DNA of 11,598 nt from Bacteroidales bacterium (lineage in GTDB: Bacteria > Bacteroidota > Bacteroidia > Bacteroidales > Muribaculaceae). The stretch covers positions 1 through 11,598 of the forward strand of contig SFOH01000059.1 of assembly GCA_004552485.1 (NCBI GenBank), in the 5' to 3' direction. Positions 6,862 to 11,598 of this stretch are shown piece after piece. The notes under the pieces are model-generated. The model was not told where the DNA came from and searched no databases. It was given only the letters and a program-made list of their open reading frames with translations. The translations under genes were made by a program, and so were the position numbers. The first letter of the stretch is position 1. Each line of letters starts with the position of its first letter.

Positions 6862-6892
6862 CAAAATTAAGACAATTTGGTTAATCGGCAAA
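6862..6892 (-). promoter_or_regulatory. Consensus Bacteroidetes promoter (-33 / -7)
   Basis: On the minus strand TTTG (6892-6889) is followed by exactly 19 bases and then TAATTTTG (6869-6862). This matches the -33 TTTG / -7 TAnnTTTG pattern of the Bacteroidetes primary sigma factor, including spacing. Transcription would start near 6854-6858 and read into the small membrane protein gene. It lies 44 bases beyond the stop of the serine hydrolase gene, which has no obvious terminator hairpin of its own. Confidence 0.75.
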
Positions 6893-6935
6893 ATGAAAAG
6901 CGCAAAAAATTCGGGATTGGGACGGGAGGGCGCTG

Positions 6936-8042
6936 TCAGAGTTCGCGGGCGAGGATGGCATCGATGGCGCGTGCCATGGTCCAGCGGTCGCGGTCGTGGC
7001 GGTTTTCGAGGACGATGACGCAGACGTTGTCCTCGGGGCGCTTGGCCACGTAGGCCTGGAAACCGCCGTTGTCGCCGGGGTGGTAGACTTTGACGGGCTC
7101 GCCGGGGGTGGTGTCGACGAACCAGCCGAGGCCGTACCAGGTGTTGGGGCGGCGCTGATAGTCGCAGAATTTGCTGTCTGTGACGCTAACGCGCGGGGCG
7201 TAGGCCTTGTGCAGGAGACTGTCGCCCAGGACTTTACCCGAGGCAAGAGCGCGTTCCCAGGCGAGGATGTCGCGGGCGGTGGCGTAGAGGCATCCGTCGG
7301 GGCGTGTGGCGTAGAAGGTCTCTTCGCCGTAGTCGTATTCGTTCCAGCCACCGTTACCGTCGGGGGCATAGCCGTGGGCGGCGGTGGCGGGCATTGAGTC
7401 GGGCGAGAAATATAGGGCATTCGTCATTCCGGCAGGAGAGAAGACGTGGCGGCGCTGGTAGGCCGTGAATTCCTCGCCGCTGACGTTCTCAATGACTTTC
7501 GCCAGGAGCAGGAAGGATGGGTTGAGGTAGTCGTAGGCCGTGCCGGGAGGGAACTGCGTGGCGACGACATCGTCGAAGAAGTGGACGGAGGTGGCGTCCG
7601 TAGCGTAGATGCAAGAGTCGCGGTTTGAGCGGTCGCGGGTGTCGGCGATGCCTGAGGTGTGTCCGGCGAGGTCTGCGAGGGTGACGGTGTCCCAGAGCGC
7701 GGCTTTGTAGGGGAGATAGCGCGAGGAGGGCGCCTCGATGTCAATGCGGCCCTGCTCGGCGAGCTGGAGGAGTCCGGCGACGGTGAACTGCTTGGAGACG
7801 GAGGCGAGGCAGAACAGCGTTTTCGCGGAGACGGGTGTCTGCGAGGGGAGGTCGGCCATGCCGAAATAGCGCTCGTAGAGGACGCTGTCGCCACGGGCCA
7901 CGATGACGGCGCCGCCGGGCTCGGAGGCGTGGCCGCCGTAGCGTTCGAGGAAGAGTGAGTCGAGGGCTGCGGTGATGTTGGCGGAGGTGGCTGCGCAGGT
8001 GAGCAGAAGGGTGGTGGCGAGGGCTATTATTCTGGAGGTCAT
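6936..8042 (-). CDS. Secreted serine hydrolase of the beta-lactamase (class C / PBP-like) family
   Basis: This 368-residue protein has a signal peptide (MTSRIIALATTLLLTCAATSA, cleavage near residue 20), so it is probably periplasmic. The three serine-acylase motifs are visible: SVSK (81-84; nucleophile Ser81, Lys84), YLN (172-174) and HPGDNGG (321-327) in place of KTG. GHTSGI (127-132) is typical of the Pfam Beta-lactamase family. Such proteins include esterases, D-amino-acid peptidases and AmpC-like enzymes. The HPG third motif is commoner in esterases and peptidases than in true AmpC, so I would not predict beta-lactam resistance. The domain is single, without a C-terminal extension. It starts 17 bases after the mutL stop and is probably co-transcribed with it, although a functional link is not evident. 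Confidence 0.87.
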   Translation of the reverse strand: MTSRIIALATTLLLTCAATSANITAALDSLFLERYGGHASEPGGAVIVARGDSVLYERYFGMADLPSQTPVSAKTLFCLASVSKQFTVAGLLQLAEQGRIDIEAPSSRYLPYKAALWDTVTLADLAGHTSGIADTRDRSNRDSCIYATDATSVHFFDDVVATQFPPGTAYDYLNPSFLLLAKVIENVSGEEFTAYQRRHVFSPAGMTNALYFSPDSMPATAAHGYAPDGNGGWNEYDYGEETFYATRPDGCLYATARDILAWERALASGKVLGDSLLHKAYAPRVSVTDSKFCDYQRRPNTWYGLGWFVDTTPGEPVKVYHPGDNGGFQAYVAKRPEDNVCVIVLENRHDRDRWTMARAIDAILAREL

Positions 8043-8059
8043 AGGTTTAATGAAGCGGT

Positions 8060-10021
8060 TTATTTGTGGAAATAAGAGGCTAACTCGGCGGCGGAGATGA
8101 TGCGGAGTGTGGCGTATCCGTCGGGGGTGTAGTTGGGTGTGGATAGCCGGAAGAGGTCGGCGACGAGGGTCTGCATCTCGGCGGCGGCGAGGGGCTGGTT
8201 GTTGCGAATGGCGGCGGTGCGTGCCATGCTGAGTGCGATGCGCTGGCGCTGTTCGTCGGAGGGGTCGGCGCCGGTGTCGGTGAGGTCGCTGAGGAGGGCG
8301 AGGAGGGCCTCGCGGGGCGAGACGGAGCCTAATTCGGTGGGCACGGCGCTGATGGCCCAGGTCATGTCGCGGACGGGCTGAACGTCGAAGCCGAGCTCGC
8401 CGAGGAGTTCGAGGGCGTCGGCGAGCATTTGGTGGCGGCCGGCGTCAAGCTCGACTTCGTCAGGGAAGATGAGCTTCTGGGAGGTCATGTGGCCGGATTT
8501 GACCTGCGGGAGAATCTGCTCGTAGAGCACGCGGAGATGGGCGCGGTGCTGGTCGACGATGAGGAGTCCGGCTTTGGTGGAGGTGACGATCCAGCGGTTT
8601 TTGAGCTGGAACATGGGGGTGGCGGCGAGGGTGTCGGCGTCGAAGTCGACGGTGACGGGCGCGGCCTCGAGGGCCGCTTCGGCATCCTGCTCGTCGAGGG
8701 GCGATGAGCCTGCGGAAGAGGCGGACGTGCGGTTGAGCGAGGAGCCGGTTTCGCCCATGAAGCCCTGGTAGAGTTTCTCCCAGTTGCCGTTGTTGAGGGC
8801 TGACTGGCGCTCGCGGCGGAAGGGGGCGCGGTCTTCGGCGCTGCCGAAGAGCGAGGACTGGCGCACGCCCGACGGGGGGCGCTGCATCTCGAAATCGGGC
8901 GGCTGAATCTCAAAGGGGTTGTAGTGGGGGTCGAGTTCGTCGTTGACGGGAACGGGCGACGTGGGGGCCGCGCCCTGGAGGAGTGGCGGGATGTCGGGGA
9001 CGTCGGTGGCGTTGAAGTCGATGGCGGGGCCGACGTTGTACTTGCCGAGGCTCTCTTTGACGGCCGAGGTGAGGATTTGCCACAGCATTGACTCGTCCTC
9101 GAACTTGATCTCGTGCTTCTGGGGATGGATGTTGACGTCGATGCGGTCGGGCTCGACTTCGAAGCTGATGAAGTAGTTGGGCTGGACGTCGCCGCTGATG
9201 AGGTCCTTGTAGCAGTTGAGGACGGCCTTGTGGAACATGGGATGGCGCATGTTGCGGCCGTTGACGAAGAAAAACTGGAGGGCGTTGCGCTGGCGTGCCG
9301 TGGAGGGGAGGCCGATGAAGCCGCTGATTTTGATGGAGGAGGTCTGCGTCCCGATGGGTATGAGGCCGTTCTCGACGGTGCGTCCGAAGAGCTGACCGAT
9401 GCGCTGTTTCAGCGGGGCCTTGGGGAGCTGATGGATGAGGCGGCCGTCCTGGGTGAGGGTGAACTCGACGTCGGTGTTCACGAGGACGAGGCGCTCGAAC
9501 TCGTGGTTGATATGTGACATTTCGACCTTGTCGGCCTTCAGGAATCGGCGGCGGGCAACGACGTTGAAGAAGAGGTTGCGCACCATGATGCTTGTGCCCG
9601 GGACGCAGACTTCGGGCTCCTGGCTTTCGACCTGGGAGGCCTTGATAATCAGGCGTGTGCCGAGCTGGTCGTCCTTGCGCATGGTGCGCATCTCGACCTC
9701 GGCGATGGCGGCGATGGAGGGGAGGGCCTCGCCGCGGAAGCCCATGGTGTGGAGGGTGAAGAGGTCGTCAGCAGAGCGTATTTTTGAGGTGGCATGGCGC
9801 GCGAAGGCGAGTCGCGCGTCGGTGGAGGACATGCCGCAGCCGTTGTCGATGACCTGGATGAGTGTCTTTCCGGCCCCTTTGATGACGATCTTCACCTGCG
9901 TGGCACCCGCGTCGATGGCGTTCTCAACCAGCTCTTTGACGGCTGAGGACGGGCGCTGGATGACCTCGCCGGCGGCAATCTGGTTGGCCACCGAGTCAGG
10001 CAAGAGTTTTATGACATCCAT
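8060..10021 (-). CDS. mutL: DNA mismatch repair protein MutL
   Basis: At 653 residues it is close to the family norm. MutL couples MutS mismatch recognition to strand excision. The N-terminal GHKL ATPase is intact: KELVENAIDAGA (29-40, general base Glu30, Mg-binding Asn34), DNGCGM (59-64), RHATSKI (75-81) and GFRGEAL (94-100). The second N-terminal domain ends near DVNIHPQKHEIKF (295-307). A low-complexity linker (about 340-465) leads to the C-terminal dimerisation domain. There the endonuclease signature DQHAxxExxxxE reads DQHRAHLRVLYE (490-501), and the C-terminal CPHGRP metal site reads TPDGYA (632-637) after a recognisable NQPL (608-611). The latent nicking activity of MutLs from MutH-lacking bacteria therefore looks absent. 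It sits between an aminotransferase gene (39-base gap) and the serine hydrolase gene (17-base gap). Confidence 0.97.
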   Translation of the reverse strand: MDVIKLLPDSVANQIAAGEVIQRPSSAVKELVENAIDAGATQVKIVIKGAGKTLIQVIDNGCGMSSTDARLAFARHATSKIRSADDLFTLHTMGFRGEALPSIAAIAEVEMRTMRKDDQLGTRLIIKASQVESQEPEVCVPGTSIMVRNLFFNVVARRRFLKADKVEMSHINHEFERLVLVNTDVEFTLTQDGRLIHQLPKAPLKQRIGQLFGRTVENGLIPIGTQTSSIKISGFIGLPSTARQRNALQFFFVNGRNMRHPMFHKAVLNCYKDLISGDVQPNYFISFEVEPDRIDVNIHPQKHEIKFEDESMLWQILTSAVKESLGKYNVGPAIDFNATDVPDIPPLLQGAAPTSPVPVNDELDPHYNPFEIQPPDFEMQRPPSGVRQSSLFGSAEDRAPFRRERQSALNNGNWEKLYQGFMGETGSSLNRTSASSAGSSPLDEQDAEAALEAAPVTVDFDADTLAATPMFQLKNRWIVTSTKAGLLIVDQHRAHLRVLYEQILPQVKSGHMTSQKLIFPDEVELDAGRHQMLADALELLGELGFDVQPVRDMTWAISAVPTELGSVSPREALLALLSDLTDTGADPSDEQRQRIALSMARTAAIRNNQPLAAAEMQTLVADLFRLSTPNYTPDGYATLRIISAAELASYFHK

Positions 10022-10060
10022 AGGGGTATAAGGAGTTGGGAGTTAAGGGGTTGTAGACTA

Positions 10061-11278
10061 TTATGACACACATTCGGAGGGCAACACGCGGCCGGGATAG
10101 GCCTCGAGGGCGTGGCGCAGAACGGTGATGGCGCGGGCGAGTTCGCTCTTCTCGAGGACGTAGGCCATGCGCACTTCGTTGCGGCCCATGCCGGGAGTGG
10201 TGTAGAAGCCGGAAGCGGGGGCCATGAAGATGGTCTCGCCCTCGTATTCGAACTCATCGAGACACCATTTGCAGAATTTGTCGGCATCGTCGACCGGGAG
10301 GCGCACGACGGTGTAGAACGCGCCCATGGGGATGGGGGTGTAGCAGCCGGGAATCTTGTTGAGCTGGTCGATGAGGAACTTGCGGCGCTCGACATATTCG
10401 TTGTAGGTGGCCAGCATGTACTCGCGCGGGGTGTCGATGGAGGCCTCGGCAACAATCTGGCCCAGGAGGGGCGGCGAGAGGCGCGCCTGGCAGAATTTCA
10501 TGACGTTCTCCTTGAGCTTGGCGTGCTTGGTGATGAGCGCGCCGATGCGTATGCCGCACTCGTTGTAACGTTTTGAGACAGAGTCGATAAGCACCACTTT
10601 GTCCTCGATGCCGGGGAGATGGAAGGCGGAGATGTAGGGTGCGCCCGTGTAGCAGAACTCGCGGTAGACCTCGTCGGAGAAGAGGAAGAGGTCGTGCTTG
10701 AGGACCAGGTCGCGAATCTGGAGCATCTCCTTCATCGTGTATAGGTAGCCCGTGGGGTTGTTGGGGTTGCAGATCAGAATGCCCTTTGTGCGCGGGGTTA
10801 TCAGCTCCTCGAACTTCTCGACAGGAGGCAGTTCGAAGCCGTCGTCGATGGAGGACGGAATCGTGACGATCTTGGCTCCGGCGCTGATGGCAAAGGCCAT
10901 GTAGTTGGCATAAGCGGGCTCGGGCACGATGATTTCGTCGCCGGGGTCGAGGCATGCCATGAAGGCAAAGAGGACGGCCTCGGAGCCGCCGGCGGTGACG
11001 ATGATGTCGTCGACGTCGACCTCGATGTTAAAGCGGTGATAGTAGTCGCGCAATTTTCTGCGCAGGGAGAGGAGGCCGTCAGAAGGGCTGTATTCCAGTA
11101 CCTTACGGTCGATATTGCGAAGCGCTTCGAAGGCCTCGGGCGGTGTGGGGACATCGGGCTGACCGATGTTCAGACGATAAACCTTGACGCCGCGCTCCAT
11201 GGCCTTGACGGCTAAGGGCACGAGCCTGCGGATGGGGCTTGCGGGCATCTCATCGCCGCGCTTTGAAACTGTTGGCAT
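10061..11278 (-). CDS. PLP-dependent aminotransferase (class I/II), upstream of mutL
   Basis: This 405-residue fold-type I aminotransferase has its cofactor motifs intact: NPNNPTG (171-177), SDEVY (201-205), IDSVSKRYNECGIRIG (231-246, PLP lysine Lys236) and NEVRMAY (367-373, carboxylate-binding Arg370). The segment LNIGQPDVPTPPEA (36-49) is typical of aspartate/aromatic-type class I enzymes. Its start MPTVSKRGDEMPASPIRRL resembles Bacteroidales homologues that I recall, annotated only as PLP-dependent aminotransferase. Substrate is not predictable. I start at ATG 11278-11276, preceded by A/T-rich ATTAATATAT. The frame stays open to 11494, but that extra stretch lacks family similarity and contains the promoter region. 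It is the first gene of the mutL unit. It is a different lineage from the aminotransferase at 2060-3226, with a normal NPNNPTG loop. Confidence 0.92.
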   Translation of the reverse strand: MPTVSKRGDEMPASPIRRLVPLAVKAMERGVKVYRLNIGQPDVPTPPEAFEALRNIDRKVLEYSPSDGLLSLRRKLRDYYHRFNIEVDVDDIIVTAGGSEAVLFAFMACLDPGDEIIVPEPAYANYMAFAISAGAKIVTIPSSIDDGFELPPVEKFEELITPRTKGILICNPNNPTGYLYTMKEMLQIRDLVLKHDLFLFSDEVYREFCYTGAPYISAFHLPGIEDKVVLIDSVSKRYNECGIRIGALITKHAKLKENVMKFCQARLSPPLLGQIVAEASIDTPREYMLATYNEYVERRKFLIDQLNKIPGCYTPIPMGAFYTVVRLPVDDADKFCKWCLDEFEYEGETIFMAPASGFYTTPGMGRNEVRMAYVLEKSELARAITVLRHALEAYPGRVLPSECVS

Positions 11279-11419
11279 ATATATTAATGAATAAGAGAAA
11301 TAATGTGTAACATGAGGACATCCGGCGGGCGCCCACAGAAAGGTGACGGCCGAGGAGTGTCGGGCGATTTGCCCGGGTAAGCAGTCGGCTATGCGCCGGG
11401 CAGCGTTTGATTCGCACTG

Positions 11420-11427
11420 CAAAGGTA
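11420..11427 (-). promoter_or_regulatory. -7 promoter element for the aminotransferase-mutL unit
   Basis: On the minus strand this reads TACCTTTG, an exact match to the Bacteroidetes -7 pattern TAnnTTTG, in the context TACCTTTGCAGT that is common upstream of genes in this phylum. No TTTG is present at 19-21 bases upstream; the best nearby sequence is GTTT at 17 bases (11448-11445). A start near 11413 would give a leader of about 135 bases. Confidence 0.6.
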
Positions 11428-11542
11428 CAGAAAAATAGTTGAATAAACGCTCAGTGCGGGCAAAAAAAGTGGATAAAAGCGCCGAAGACTGCATGCGACC
11501 ACGGCTCTTTCATTTAAATTAAAAATGTGAGCAGACCTTCCC

Positions 11543-11569
11543 TTACCCGATTCAGCGCGAATCGGGTAA
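11543..11569. repeat. Perfect 11-bp inverted repeat with 5-base loop
   Basis: TTACCCGATTC (11543-11553) and GAATCGGGTAA (11559-11569) are exact reverse complements around AGCGC. Neither side has an immediate T-run: on the minus strand the first run of five T comes about 16 bases later, and on the plus strand the flank is only A/T-rich. It could be the terminator of a gene beyond the right edge or a protein-binding operator. Confidence 0.6.
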
Positions 11570-11598
11570 TCCATTATATCTGTATTTCAGCGTTTTAA

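Larger units (their letters stand above)
11279..11598. other. 320-base intergenic region upstream of the aminotransferase-mutL unit
   Basis: I see no credible gene. It holds the predicted leader of about 135 bases, with a short CGGGC/GCCCG hairpin at 11361-11375 and the palindrome GGGCGCCC at 11327-11334. It also has a -7 promoter element at 11420-11427 flanked by interleaved inverted repeats, a poly-A/T stretch around 11462-11470 and 11514-11526, and an 11-bp palindrome at 11543-11569. What lies beyond the right edge is unknown. Confidence 0.7.

Noticed and set aside
6890..6935. Possible terminator after the serine hydrolase gene
   Set aside because: The minus strand has a short T-run (ATTTTTTG), but I find no stem of convincing length before it.
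8500..9040. Poorly conserved, low-complexity middle part of MutL as a possible frameshift or insertion
   Set aside because: The frame is continuous, and a variable linker between the ATPase and C-terminal domains is normal for MutL.
9113..10031. Plus-strand open frames opposite mutL
   Set aside because: Antisense shadows of a clear MutL coding frame.
11279..11494. 72-residue N-terminal extension of the aminotransferase
   Set aside because: The family start MPTVSKRGDEMPASPIRR is at 11278; the extension has no similarity that I recognise and runs through the -7 promoter element.
11389..11574. Minus-strand frame of 61 codons at the right edge
   Set aside because: No motif and no start context; it overlaps the promoter and palindrome region.

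Overview
The window looks like a chromosomal core segment of a GC-rich member of the Bacteroidales. A Muribaculaceae-like gut lineage is my guess from GC content and protein style, not something I could test. Three observations support the order-level call. Start codons are preceded by A/T-rich leaders rather than a GGAGG-type Shine-Dalgarno. Promoter-like sites match the Bacteroidetes pattern TTTG-N19-TAnnTTTG. The DAHP synthase carries a C-terminal chorismate mutase, a fusion known from Bacteroides and Prevotella. All genes lie on the minus strand except a gene fragment at the left edge. I see no insertion sequence, phage gene, CRISPR array, tRNA or rRNA.

Read in the direction of transcription (right to left): (1) 11279-11598 is a non-coding leader with a -7 promoter element and an 11-bp palindrome. 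(2) 6936-11278 is a close-packed set of a class I/II aminotransferase, mutL and a secreted beta-lactamase-fold serine hydrolase, with gaps of 39 and 17 bases. (3) 5273-6892 starts with a consensus promoter and a leader of about 180 bases rich in inverted repeats. It then holds a small two-helix membrane protein and a PstS-like periplasmic phosphate-binding lipoprotein, and a strong hairpin terminator follows. (4) 3303-5272 is a 344-base spacer with diverged tandem units of about 61 bases, then a secreted TPR protein. (5) 119-3226 is an aromatic amino acid operon: an aminotransferase, DAHP synthase/chorismate mutase, and prephenate dehydrogenase whose start overlaps the preceding stop (TAATG). 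A hairpin precedes this operon. (6) 1-138 on the plus strand is the 3' end of an O6-alkylguanine-DNA alkyltransferase gene, which overlaps the end of tyrA tail to tail.

Functionally, the left operon covers entry into the shikimate pathway, chorismate to prephenate, and prephenate to 4-hydroxyphenylpyruvate, with a transaminase that could finish tyrosine or phenylalanine. Prephenate dehydratase is not in the window. The phosphate-binding protein and the TPR protein are envelope proteins with no permease or ATPase genes beside them. MutL belongs to mismatch repair and the edge gene to direct reversal of alkylation damage.

I do not see a clearly new biological system. The points most worth following are the MutL whose endonuclease motifs are replaced, the structured leader behind the 6862-6892 promoter, the tandem units at 5041-5190, the hairpin between the TPR gene and the aromatic operon, and the orphan phosphate-binding/TPR pair.
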